Shown here one piece after another: positions 48,397-56,086 of a stretch of DNA of 64,000 nucleotides (its first letter is position 1; every line of letters begins with the position of its first letter). Both the position numbers and the translations under genes were made by a program. Source of the DNA: Azospirillum sp. TSH58 (GTDB lineage Bacteria > Pseudomonadota > Alphaproteobacteria > Azospirillales > Azospirillaceae); contig NZ_CP022366.1 in NCBI RefSeq assembly GCF_003119115.1, forward strand, positions 343,001 to 407,000, read 5' to 3'. Under the pieces are notes generated by a model. It saw nothing but the letters and a program-made list of their open reading frames with translations, had not been told where the DNA came from and made no database searches.

Positions 48397-48897
48397 CTAT
48401 TGGGTGAGAAGGCTGCGCAGCAGGACGTCGGACACCGTGTCCGGGCCGAGGATCAGGTTGAAGCGGCGGCGCAGCTCCCCGCGCAGCCGCAGCAGACCGG
48501 CGGAGCCGCGCAGGTCGTGCTGGTCGATGTTGCGCAGGAACTCCTGCTGGGCGTTGACGAGATGGGGCATCGCCTGCTCCACCCGCCCGCGGTCCTTGGG
48601 CGCCAGCGCCAGCGTCACCCCGATCTTCATGAAGCGCGACGGCGTGTCGGGGCGCAGGTTCACCAGCAGCTCCGGCATGTCGAGCGTCGCCTGCGCCGGC
48701 TCGGCGATGGGCGTGCCCTCGAACAGCCGCGCCACGCCGTCCGGCCCGACGGCCATCCAGTAGCCGCCGAACCCCGCCGCGGCGACGCCGCACAGGGCGG
48801 CCGCCCCCAGCGCCAGCCGGGCCAGCGGCAGCACGATGACGTACATCCGCTGCCGGCCCGGCGTTCCCGTCCTTGCCTTTCCAGCATCTGTATTCAT
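48397..48897 (-). CDS. fliL: Flagellar basal-body protein FliL
   Basis: 166 aa. A short cytoplasmic N-terminus, one TM helix (LARLALGAAALCGVAAAGFGGYW) and a stomatin-like periplasmic domain: LDMPELLVNLRPDTPSRFMKIGVTLAL, PHLVNAQQEFLRNIDQHDLRG, SAGLLRLRGELRRRFN and VLLRSLLTQ. FliL surrounds and supports the MotAB stator. The ATG at 48897 is preceded by GGAGG; an in-frame TTG six codons upstream overlaps that site and is unlikely. First gene of the leftward operon, 17 bp before fliM. Confidence 0.93.
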   Translation of the reverse strand: MNTDAGKARTGTPGRQRMYVIVLPLARLALGAAALCGVAAAGFGGYWMAVGPDGVARLFEGTPIAEPAQATLDMPELLVNLRPDTPSRFMKIGVTLALAPKDRGRVEQAMPHLVNAQQEFLRNIDQHDLRGSAGLLRLRGELRRRFNLILGPDTVSDVLLRSLLTQ

Positions 48898-49084
48898 CGC
48901 GGCCGGCGCCTCCAAAATACCGAAAATTTGAGAGACTGTTTTAAACGATCAAGTTTTAGCGACTTCCTTCCGGTCTATCTTCGCGGCTTTTACTCCGCTT
49001 AAAAGTCATCCCGGTAGGTTGTGAAGGCTCACGGGGTGAACATTACGGTCCCCGCTTTTCGGAAACTTTAAAGGTGCGGGTGTC
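48898..49084. promoter_or_regulatory. Divergent promoter region between fliL and fliF operons
   Basis: 187 bp with a locally AT-rich centre (GTTTTAAACGATCAAGTTTTAG). It must hold promoters for both flagellar operons. Several TTAA half-sites occur but no perfect TTAA-N7-TTAA pair. GCGGCTTTTACTCCGC has sigma-54-like GG/GC spacing but poor consensus. No promoter call is secure. Confidence 0.5.
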
Positions 49085-50782
49085 GTGACGGGACTGATCG
49101 ACAATCTGCGGACGCTTGGGCGCACGCGCCTTCTGGTGCTGGCCGGCACGGGCGTCGGCATCGTCCTGGCGGTCGCCACCATGGCGGTTCTGCTGTCGCG
49201 GCCGCACATGACGCCGCTCTACACCGGGCTGGAACCGGCGGAGGCCGGGCGCATCGTCAAGGCGGTGGAGGCCATGGGGGTGCCGGTGTCCGCCGCCTTC
49301 GACGGCACCGCCGTCCAGGTGCCGGAGGCCGAGGTGCCGCGGCTGCGCATGCTGCTGGCCGAGAAGGGCCTGCCGTCGCGCGGCGGCATCGGCTACGAGC
49401 TGTTCGACACCGACAAGCCGCTGGGCATCACCAGCTTCATGCAGCGGATGAACCGGTTGCGCGCCATGGAAGGCGAACTGGCCCGCACCATCGAGACGCT
49501 GTCCGGCATCGAGGCGGCGCGGGTCCACATCGTGCTTCCCGACCGCGAGGAGTTCTCGCGCGCCGCCCCCACCCCGACCGCCTCCATCGTGGTGCGCATG
49601 CGGGGCCGGGCGCCGCTGGAGCGGCGGCAGGCGCTGTCCATCCGCCACCTCGTCTCCGCCGCCGTGCCCAACCTGAAGCCGAGCGCCGTCACCGTGCTCG
49701 ACGCCTCCGGCGAGGTGCTGCTGACCGAGGAGGACGGCGACGCCCGGTCCTCGGCGAAGGTCGACGGGCTGCGCGCCGGCCACGAGACGCGCATCTCCCG
49801 CGCCATCGAGCAGATGCTGGTGGCGCGGCTGGGGCAGGGGAATGTTCGCGTTCAGGTTGCTGTCGACGTCGAAACCAAGCGCGAGGTCGTGCGCAGCCAG
49901 AGCTTCGACCCGAACAGCCAGGTCGTCCGCTCCACCCAGACGGTGCAGGAGCAGGACCGCAGCCTGGACAGCACGGGCGAACCGCCGGTCACCGCCGAGC
50001 AGAACCTGCCGCAACGCGAGGTCCGCGCCCAGTCCCAGAACAACCGCTCCTCCTCCGACTCCAAGCGCCAGGAGGAGACGGTCAATTACGAGATTTCCAA
50101 CGTCGCCCGCGAAACGGTGATCGAGCCGGGCGACATCCGCCGGGTCAGCGTCGCCGTGCTGGTCAACGGCACCTGGGCGACGGCCCAGGACGGCACCCGC
50201 AGCTACGAGGCCCGCTCGCCCGAGGAGCTGCAGCGCATCACCGAGCTGGTGCGCTCCGCCATGGGCTTCAGCGAGGCGCGCGGCGACCGGGTCACCGTCG
50301 ACAACCTGGAGTTCGTCAACCTCGCCCCCGAGCTGGGCGCCCGCGAGCCGATGGCGGAGATCGTCGACACGCTCAGCCGCAACGTGATGACGCTGATCCA
50401 GTGGGTGATCCTGCTGGTGCTCTGCGGGTTGCTGATCGTGCTCGGGCTGCGCCCGCTGATCCGCCGCGTCTTCCCGGCGCCGGAACCGGTGGCGGCGGAA
50501 ACGCCCACGCCGGCGCTGGCGGCCGGGGCGGCGATGCCGCAGCTCACCGGCCCGGCCATGGGCGGCGATCCCGCCATGCAGGCGGCCCAGCTCACCGACG
50601 CGGGCGAGCCGGCGGCGGCGCTGCCGGGCATCGAGGAGACGATGGACCAGCTCATCGAGCTGCGCACGGTGGAGGGCCGGGTGCGCGCCTCCTCGATCCG
50701 CCGGCTGGGCGACATCGTCGACCAGTATCCCGATGAGGCGATCGACATCCTGCGCTCCTGGCTCTACGAGGAGGCGGTCTGA
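49085..50782 (+). CDS. fliF: Flagellar MS-ring protein FliF
   Basis: 565 aa starting at GTG 49085 after an AAAGG site. TM1 (LLVLAGTGVGIVLAVATMAVLL) is followed by the YscJ-like ring domains (PLYTGLEPAEAGRIVKAVEA, PSRGGIGYELFDTD, TIETLSGIEAARVHIVLPDR). The periplasmic beta-collar includes QSQNNRSSSDSKRQEETVNYE. TM2 is VMTLIQWVILLVLCGLLIVLG, and the cytoplasmic tail that binds FliG ends DQYPDEAIDILRSWLYEEAV. FliF forms the MS-ring in the inner membrane. Its TGATG overlap with fliH implies coupled translation. Confidence 0.97.
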   Translation: MTGLIDNLRTLGRTRLLVLAGTGVGIVLAVATMAVLLSRPHMTPLYTGLEPAEAGRIVKAVEAMGVPVSAAFDGTAVQVPEAEVPRLRMLLAEKGLPSRGGIGYELFDTDKPLGITSFMQRMNRLRAMEGELARTIETLSGIEAARVHIVLPDREEFSRAAPTPTASIVVRMRGRAPLERRQALSIRHLVSAAVPNLKPSAVTVLDASGEVLLTEEDGDARSSAKVDGLRAGHETRISRAIEQMLVARLGQGNVRVQVAVDVETKREVVRSQSFDPNSQVVRSTQTVQEQDRSLDSTGEPPVTAEQNLPQREVRAQSQNNRSSSDSKRQEETVNYEISNVARETVIEPGDIRRVSVAVLVNGTWATAQDGTRSYEARSPEELQRITELVRSAMGFSEARGDRVTVDNLEFVNLAPELGAREPMAEIVDTLSRNVMTLIQWVILLVLCGLLIVLGLRPLIRRVFPAPEPVAAETPTPALAAGAAMPQLTGPAMGGDPAMQAAQLTDAGEPAAALPGIEETMDQLIELRTVEGRVRASSIRRLGDIVDQYPDEAIDILRSWLYEEAV

Positions 50783-51513
50783 TGGGCTACCCGCGCTACC
50801 GCTTCGACCTCCGCTTCGACAGCACGGCCCAGGCCGCAGCGCAGGCGGCGGCGGAGTTCGGCGTTGCCCCCGAACCGGACCCCGTCGATCCGTTGGACGA
50901 GATCGTCCATTCCGAACGCCACCTCCAGGCCGCCGTCTACGGCGCCGAGGTCCGCGCCTTCGCCGAGGGCGTGGAGCAGGGCCGGCGGGAGGGGGCGGCG
51001 GAGGCCGCCGCCCGCACCGACGCCGCGCTGGCGCGGGCGCTCTCCCACCTCGACGAGCAGTTGGCCGCCCTGGACGACCGCTTCGCCGACGCTCTGCGCG
51101 GGGTCGAGGCGCAGGGGTCGGCGGTGATGCTGGCGCTCGTCCGCCGCCTCGCCCCGGCGCTGCTGGAGCGGATCGGCGCTGCGGAAACCGATCGTCTCGC
51201 CGCGGACGCCCTGCGGCTGGCCGGCGGGTCGCCGCGGCTGCGGCTGCGCGTCCATCCTGATCTGGCGGACCCCGTCCGCGCCCGGCTGGCCGACCCGGAT
51301 TCCCTTGGCTTCAAGGGCGCGCTGGAGGTCGTCGCCGACCCGTCCCTGCCGCCCGGCGGGCTCGATGCCGCCTGGGAGGCCGGGGGTCTGCGCTACGACC
51401 CGGCGGCGGTGGAGAGCGCCGTCGCCGGCCTGTGCGACCGCGCGCTGGCCGCCCTGTCCGCCGAACATGACCTCTTCACCGACACGGAAAGCACCGCATC
51501 ATGGCCCCACTGA
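50782..51513 (+). CDS. fliH: Flagellar export ATPase regulator FliH
   Basis: 243 aa. A variable N-terminus (RYRFDLRFDSTAQ) leads into a long Ala/Glu-rich helix (about 50-110: FAEGVEQGRREGAAEAAART) and a C-terminal FliI-binding domain (about 115-240: AVMLALVRRLAPALLERIG, LRLRVHPDLADPVRARL, VVADPSLPPGG). FliH recruits FliI and links it to FliN at the C-ring. fliI is not in this window. It overlaps fliN by 13 bp. Confidence 0.85.
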   Translation: MGYPRYRFDLRFDSTAQAAAQAAAEFGVAPEPDPVDPLDEIVHSERHLQAAVYGAEVRAFAEGVEQGRREGAAEAAARTDAALARALSHLDEQLAALDDRFADALRGVEAQGSAVMLALVRRLAPALLERIGAAETDRLAADALRLAGGSPRLRLRVHPDLADPVRARLADPDSLGFKGALEVVADPSLPPGGLDAAWEAGGLRYDPAAVESAVAGLCDRALAALSAEHDLFTDTESTASWPH

Positions 51514-51842
51514 ATCTCGACGTCCTGGAAGACGACGCCAAGCCCGCCGAGAAGGACGCTGCCGGCATTCCCGCCGCGGCACCGGCCGGCGGCTCGATGA
51601 ACGCCATCTACAACGTCCCGGTGGACGTGCAGGTCGTGCTGGGCCGCACCAGCATGCTGGTGGCGCAGCTCCTGAAGCTCGGCCGCGGCGCCGTGGTGGA
51701 GCTGGAACGCAAGGTGGACGAGCCGGTGGAGGTCCTGGTGAACCACCGTCTGGTCGCCCGCGGCGAGGTGGTGATCGTCGAGGACCAGCGGCTCGGCGTC
51801 ACGCTGACCGAGATCGTGCGCACCGATCTGGCGATCGATTGA
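51501..51842 (+). CDS. fliN: Flagellar motor switch protein FliN
   Basis: 113 aa. A Pro/Ala-rich N-terminus is followed by the SpoA domain (about 38-110): NVPVDVQVVLGRTSMLVAQL, LGRGAVVELERKVDEPVEVL, VNHRLVARGEVVIVEDQRLG and VTLTEIV. FliN forms the base of the C-ring and docks FliH during export. It starts within the fliH end, with fliP following after 32 bp. Confidence 0.97.
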   Translation: MAPLNLDVLEDDAKPAEKDAAGIPAAAPAGGSMNAIYNVPVDVQVVLGRTSMLVAQLLKLGRGAVVELERKVDEPVEVLVNHRLVARGEVVIVEDQRLGVTLTEIVRTDLAID

Positions 51843-51874
51843 CCCCCTCGGCACCGCATCCACGGGTTCCCGCC

Positions 51875-52657
51875 ATGATCCGACGTCTGGTCCTGTACGG
51901 CCTTCCCGCCGCGCTCGCCGCGCTGCTTCCCGCGGCGGCCTGGGCGCAGGGCAGCGGGCTGGACCTGTCCTCCATCGGCAGCGCGCTCGGCAGCGCCACG
52001 GGGGAGAGCGGGTCGCTGTCCGGGCGCGTCATCCAGGGCATCGTCCTGCTGACGGTGCTCAGCGTGGCGCCGGGCCTGCTGGTCATGGCGACCTCCTTCA
52101 CCCGGATCATCGTCGTGCTGTCGCTGCTGCGCTCCGCGCTCGGGCTTCAGCAGTCGCCGCCGAACATGGTGCTGATCAGCCTCGCCATGTTCCTGACCTT
52201 CCACATCATGGGGCCGGTCTTCGACGCGGCGTGGCAGGACGGCCTGCGCCCCATGCTGAACGAGCAGGTGACCCAGGAGCAGGGGCTGGAGCGGATGGTC
52301 GAGCCCTTCCGCAACTTCATGGCCTCCCAGGTGCGGGACAAGGACCTGTCGGCCTTCGCCGGCTTCACCGGCAAGCCGGAGGCGGAGCAGCCGAAGACGG
52401 CGGCCACCGCCGACCTGCGCGTTCTGGTCCCGGCCTTCCTGCTGTCGGAGCTGCGCCGCGCCTTCGAGATCGGGTTCCTGATCTTCCTGCCCTTCCTGGT
52501 GATCGACATGGTGGTGGCGGCGGTGCTGATGGCGATGGGCATGATGATGCTGCCGCCGGTGATGATCGCGCTGCCCTTCAAGATCATCTTCTTCGTCCTG
52601 ACCGACGGCTGGTTCCTGATCGCCAACAGCCTGATCCGCTCCTATGGGGGAACCTGA
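51875..52657 (+). CDS. fliP: Flagellar type III export gate protein FliP
   Basis: 260 aa. A cleavable signal peptide (LPAALAALLPAAAWAQ) and four TM helices. Family signatures: ATSFTRIIVVLSLLRSALG with QQSPPNMVLISLAMFLTFHI, LLSELRRAFEIGFLIFLPFL and PFKIIFFVLTDGWFLIANSL. FliP forms the core of the export gate with FliQ and FliR, which are not seen here. The ATG at 51875 starts the signal peptide; the open frame further upstream belongs to overlap with fliH/fliN. Confidence 0.97.
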   Translation: MIRRLVLYGLPAALAALLPAAAWAQGSGLDLSSIGSALGSATGESGSLSGRVIQGIVLLTVLSVAPGLLVMATSFTRIIVVLSLLRSALGLQQSPPNMVLISLAMFLTFHIMGPVFDAAWQDGLRPMLNEQVTQEQGLERMVEPFRNFMASQVRDKDLSAFAGFTGKPEAEQPKTAATADLRVLVPAFLLSELRRAFEIGFLIFLPFLVIDMVVAAVLMAMGMMMLPPVMIALPFKIIFFVLTDGWFLIANSLIRSYGGT

Positions 52658-52661
52658 CGCG

Positions 52662-52985
52662 ATGACCGAGCCCCGGCTGCTGCCCGCCGTTCCCTCCGCC
52701 GGCCTGTCGGCGCCGCCCGCCTCACCCCCCGCCGGGGCGTCGGGAATGGCCGACAGCGTGACCGCCTTCGCCAGGAGGCGGGGCGTCACGGTGGACGACG
52801 AGACGGCCGTCGTCACCCTTCTGAACGCGCTCGACCCCAACCCGCTGGTGCCGCACCGCATGGTGCTGGTCGCCGGCAGCGTCCTGGCGAACGCCTTCCG
52901 TCACGACCGTCTGCAGGGCGACCGTCCCCTGGAGCGGGACGACGATTCCGACCACTCCACCCTGACCGCCGACCGCTTCTTCTGA
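52662..52985 (+). CDS. Small unknown protein between fliP and fliG
   Basis: 107 aa, not recognised. The N-terminal third is Pro/Ala/Ser-rich (LLPAVPSAGLSAPPASPPAG). The rest (AFARRRGVTVDDETAVVTLL, NPLVPHRMVLVAGSVLANAF, a C-terminal acidic stretch) looks soluble and helical. It begins 4 bp after the fliP stop and ends 9 bp before fliG, so it is translated as part of the operon and is presumably a real flagellar accessory or chaperone-like protein. Confidence 0.6.
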   Translation: MTEPRLLPAVPSAGLSAPPASPPAGASGMADSVTAFARRRGVTVDDETAVVTLLNALDPNPLVPHRMVLVAGSVLANAFRHDRLQGDRPLERDDDSDHSTLTADRFF

Positions 52986-52994
52986 GGTGCCAGA

Positions 52995-54023
52995 ATGGGC
53001 ATGCCGATCAAGATCCGAGACAATTTCAAGAGCCTGAGCGGGTCGGAGAGGACCGCGGTCATCTTCCTGGCGCTGGGCGAGGAACGCGGCTCCCGCCTGA
53101 TGGAGAAGCTGGACGACGACGAGATCCGCATGGTCAGCCGCGCCATGGCCAGCCTGGGCAACGTCACCTCCAACCTCGTCGAGGCGCTGCTGCGCAGCTT
53201 CACGGAGCGCTTCGCCAACACCGGCTCCGTCGTCGGCTCCTACGACAGCACGGAGCGCATGCTCTCCCGTTTCCTGCCCGACGACCGCGTGTCGGAGATC
53301 ATGGGCGAGATCCGTGGCCCGGCCGGCCGCACCATGTGGGAGAAGATGTCCAACGTGAACGAGGGCGTGCTCGCCACCTATCTGGCGGGCGAGTACCCGC
53401 AGACGGCGGCGGTCATCCTGTCCCGCATGCGCAGCGACCACGCCGCCAAGGTGCTGCCGCTGCTGGCCCCGGCGCTGCGGCTGGAGGTGATCGAGCGGAT
53501 GATCCAGATCGAGTCCGTGCAGCGCGAGGTGCTGCTGGACATCGAATCCATCCTGCACAACGAGTTCATGGCCAACTACGCCCGCACCCACGGCGCCGAC
53601 ACGCACGAGCGGATGGCCGACATCTTCAACCGCATCGACCGCGACACCATGGCCGACATCTTCACCGACCTGGACGCGGTGATGCCGGATTCGACGCACC
53701 GCATCCGCCAGCTCATGTTCACCTTCGAGGATCTGCTGCGGCTCGACCGGGTGTCGCTCCAGGCGGTGATCCGGCGCTGCGACACCGGCCAGCTCGCCAT
53801 CGCGCTGAAGGGGGCGGAGGCGCTGCAGCGCGACCACTTCCTGTCCGTCCTGTCGGAGCGCGCCCGCATGATCCTCCAGGACGAGATCGAGAACATGGGG
53901 CCGGTGCGCATGCGCGACGTCAACGAGGCGCAGGCGGAGATCGTGCAGGTCGCCAAGGCGATGGCCGACGACGGGGCGATCGTCCTTCCGCAATCGGACG
54001 AATCGGACGCCGTTGTCTACTGA
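52995..54023 (+). CDS. fliG: Flagellar motor switch protein FliG
   Basis: 342 aa, normal length. The N-terminal FliF-binding domain has SERTAVIFLALGEERGSRLM. The middle ARM domain has the EHPQT-like motif as GEYPQTAAVILSRM, with ALRLEVIERMIQIESVQREV. The C-terminal torque domain has MFTFEDLLRLDRVSLQAVIR, CDTGQLAIALKGAEALQRD and LSERARMILQDEIENMGPVR. It is the stator-contacting rotor protein. It is separated from fliF by fliH, fliN, fliP and a small orf rather than following fliF directly. Confidence 0.97.
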   Translation: MGMPIKIRDNFKSLSGSERTAVIFLALGEERGSRLMEKLDDDEIRMVSRAMASLGNVTSNLVEALLRSFTERFANTGSVVGSYDSTERMLSRFLPDDRVSEIMGEIRGPAGRTMWEKMSNVNEGVLATYLAGEYPQTAAVILSRMRSDHAAKVLPLLAPALRLEVIERMIQIESVQREVLLDIESILHNEFMANYARTHGADTHERMADIFNRIDRDTMADIFTDLDAVMPDSTHRIRQLMFTFEDLLRLDRVSLQAVIRRCDTGQLAIALKGAEALQRDHFLSVLSERARMILQDEIENMGPVRMRDVNEAQAEIVQVAKAMADDGAIVLPQSDESDAVVY

Positions 54024-54034
54024 GTCGTCTACCG

Positions 54035-54676
54035 ATGGGTGTGCTCATGCCGGACGCGGTCGCCGAGGTCGGCCATCTGCTGGCTGTGGTCGAGGCGCTG
54101 GACCCGCGGGCGGCGCAGGAGCTGCGCGGCGGGCTGCCGCGCTGCGATTCCACCTTCGGCCTCGGGCTGGCCTTCTTCCTGGCGGCGACCGCCAACGGCG
54201 CGCGGGCCTGGCTGGGGCCGAAGCGCTGCCGGTTGCTGGAGCAGCTCGACGGCGGCGCCTTGCTGGACGATCTCGATCTGGCGCTGGCGCCGCGCCACCG
54301 CCGCACCGCCGACGGGCGGGAGTGGCGGGTGATGAGCATCCCGGTGATGGACGGCACGGCGGCGGGCAGTTGCCGCGGCCTGCTCTGCGCCATTTCCGAC
54401 GGGGCGGACCTCCAGACGGGAAGCGCGCTGGTCCTGCAGATGCGGCTGCCGGCGCTGGGGGCGGTGCAGCTCGTCGCGGCGGGGGAGGGGCGGCGGTTCG
54501 ACGTGACGCTGCAGACCGGCGGCGGCCTGTCCGCCGCGGCTCTGGCCGACATGCAGGACGGGTTCGCCGGAGCCATGGGCGACGCGGGTCTGGGCGGCGA
54601 CCTGACGGTGGGACCGCTGGCCGGGGCCTGGCTGGATCTGGAGGAGGAGGCTCTCAGCGCGGACTGGTCGGGGTGA
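54035..54676 (+). CDS. Unknown protein after fliG with a FliK-C-like segment
   Basis: 213 aa, not assigned to a named family. The N-terminal half (about 1-90) has LPRCDSTFGLGLAFFLAATA and RAWLGPKRCRLLEQLDGG. The second half (about 95-205) has EWRVMSIPVMDG, SALVLQMRLPALGAVQLVA, GRRFDVTLQTGG and LADMQDGFAGAMGDAGLGGD. That order (LPxxxG, strand, LGxVxLxxxxxGxxxxV, helix) resembles the hook-length-control C-terminal fold. It starts 11 bp after fliG and closes the rightward operon. Start could also be ATG 54047. A second FliK-related factor is an inference from pattern only. Confidence 0.6.
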   Translation: MGVLMPDAVAEVGHLLAVVEALDPRAAQELRGGLPRCDSTFGLGLAFFLAATANGARAWLGPKRCRLLEQLDGGALLDDLDLALAPRHRRTADGREWRVMSIPVMDGTAAGSCRGLLCAISDGADLQTGSALVLQMRLPALGAVQLVAAGEGRRFDVTLQTGGGLSAAALADMQDGFAGAMGDAGLGGDLTVGPLAGAWLDLEEEALSADWSG

Positions 54677-54722
54677 GCCCCCGTCGGAACCGGGGGGACT
54701 TGGCTGAAGCCGCCGATCCGGC

Positions 54723-55619
54723 TCAGCTCCACCCGGTTTCGATCCGCGCTCCCTGACGATGCCCGTCCAGGTGCTGCAGCTTGTCCGGGTTTCTGGTGAT
54801 GTAGATCGCGAGAATCTTTCCCTGCTCGATGTGCAGAGCGGTGGTCTGCACGATCCCGCCGCCCTCGACGGACATGAAGCCGGGAAGCCCGTCGATCATG
54901 GCATAGCGCACGAGACGGGACGGGGACCGGGTGAACTCCTGCGCAAGCTGGGCGTGCCGCGCCATCACCTCACCGATTCCGACCAGTGGACGCTGCGAGG
55001 CCGGCACCCTGCCGCCGCCGTCCGCGCTGGCAATGACGTCATCGGCGAGAAGCAGGCGCAGACGCTCCATGTCACCGTTGCGCGACGCGTCAAAGAAGGC
55101 GGCGGCGATCTCCAGCCCATGTTCCTTCGTCACCAGGAAGCGTGGGCGGGCCGCCTGGATATGCTCCCGCGCCCGGCTGGCCAGTTTGCGGCAGGCCGCC
55201 GTTTCACGGCCGATGGCGCTGGCCACATCGTCAAAATCCATGCCGAAGACATCGTGCAGCAGAAAGGCCGCCCGCTCCAGCGGCGACAGACGCTCCAGCG
55301 CGATCATCAATGGAAGCGTGATGTCGTCGATGGACTCCAGTTCCCCCGCGTCGACGATCGGTTCCGGCAGCCACGGCCCGATGTAGGTTTCGCGCCGGCG
55401 CCGCGCGGATTTCAGTTCGTTCAGACAGAGGCGCGTGACGATGGTGTGCAGCAAGGCCGCCGGCTGACGGACCGTCTCACGGTCGCTCGCCAGCCAGCGG
55501 AGATAGGCATCCTGAACAACGTCCTCGGCATCCGCCACCGATCCGAGCATCCGGTATGCGAGACGGATGAGGCGGGGGCGAATTGCAGTGAATGATGGAT
55601 CGGCGGGGATGTCGCTCAT
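54723..55619 (-). CDS. ECF41-type RNA polymerase sigma factor with SnoaL-like C-terminal domain
   Basis: 298 aa. Sigma region 2 (about 10-75: RLAYRMLGSVADAEDVVQDA) and region 4 (about 105-155: LSPLERAAFLLHDVFGMDFD, IGRETAACRKLASRAREHI). The linker carries WLPEP (83-87). The C-terminal SnoaL-like extension has DGGGR (200-204) and NPDKL (277-281). These three motifs are the hallmark of the ECF41 group, where the extension acts as an attached modulator in place of a separate anti-sigma factor. It lies 26 bp downstream of the small ABM-type gene and is probably co-transcribed with it, possibly under its own control. Targets unknown. Confidence 0.9.
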   Translation of the reverse strand: MSDIPADPSFTAIRPRLIRLAYRMLGSVADAEDVVQDAYLRWLASDRETVRQPAALLHTIVTRLCLNELKSARRRRETYIGPWLPEPIVDAGELESIDDITLPLMIALERLSPLERAAFLLHDVFGMDFDDVASAIGRETAACRKLASRAREHIQAARPRFLVTKEHGLEIAAAFFDASRNGDMERLRLLLADDVIASADGGGRVPASQRPLVGIGEVMARHAQLAQEFTRSPSRLVRYAMIDGLPGFMSVEGGGIVQTTALHIEQGKILAIYITRNPDKLQHLDGHRQGARIETGWS

Positions 55620-55645
55620 GGTCCTGCGGCCTTGCCGTTCCTTCG

Positions 55646-55981
55646 TTACACCGCGTGAACGGCGTCGACCGTGTAGAGGCTCGGCGCGACCGCTGTCGCG
55701 AGACCGGCGAAACGCCTGATTTGCTCTTGCGTCTCGGGCTTCTTCATGAAGTTCTCGAAGTGCTCCCTGGAGGCCCATTGAGCGTAGTTCACGACCTTCT
55801 TCCCGTCGAGGCTGCTGTGGATGCAGACCGATACGAAGCCGGGTTCGTGGCGAATGGTGTTTTCGGTCGATTCCGAGAGGGCCTTCGCCAAGGCGGCCTG
55901 CTTCTCCGGCTCGACCTCGTAAACGTTGATCAGCGTCAGGCATGAGGACTGAGGGTCGATCGCGGCGGTGTTCACGGCCAT
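55646..55981 (-). CDS. Antibiotic-biosynthesis-monooxygenase (ABM) fold protein
   Basis: 111 aa with a dimeric alpha/beta-barrel pattern: LTLINVYEVEPEKQAALAKAL, GFVSVCIHSSLDGKKVVNYA, QWASREHFENFMKKPETQEQ. ABM-family proteins include heme- or quinone-acting monooxygenases and many of unknown substrate; no cofactor is needed in several of them. The ATG at 55981 follows a GGAAG site; an in-frame Met 16 codons upstream lacks one. It precedes the ECF41 sigma gene on the same strand, in the place where ECF41 clusters usually hold a small oxidoreductase-type gene. Confidence 0.82.
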   Translation of the reverse strand: MAVNTAAIDPQSSCLTLINVYEVEPEKQAALAKALSESTENTIRHEPGFVSVCIHSSLDGKKVVNYAQWASREHFENFMKKPETQEQIRRFAGLATAVAPSLYTVDAVHAV

Positions 55982-56086
55982 GGTTGCTTCCTTCGAAAGT
56001 GTAGCCTCGAAGGGGATGACAACGCCCACCCGCGAAATGTGACATGCCGGACGAAAAAGGGAAACGCGAGGGGCCCAGGCGCTCCC

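Noticed and set aside
48930..49000. Sigma-54 promoter for fliF
   Set aside because: GG-N10-GC spacing can be found (CGGCTTTTACTCCGC), but the conserved TGGCAC and TTGC elements are lacking.
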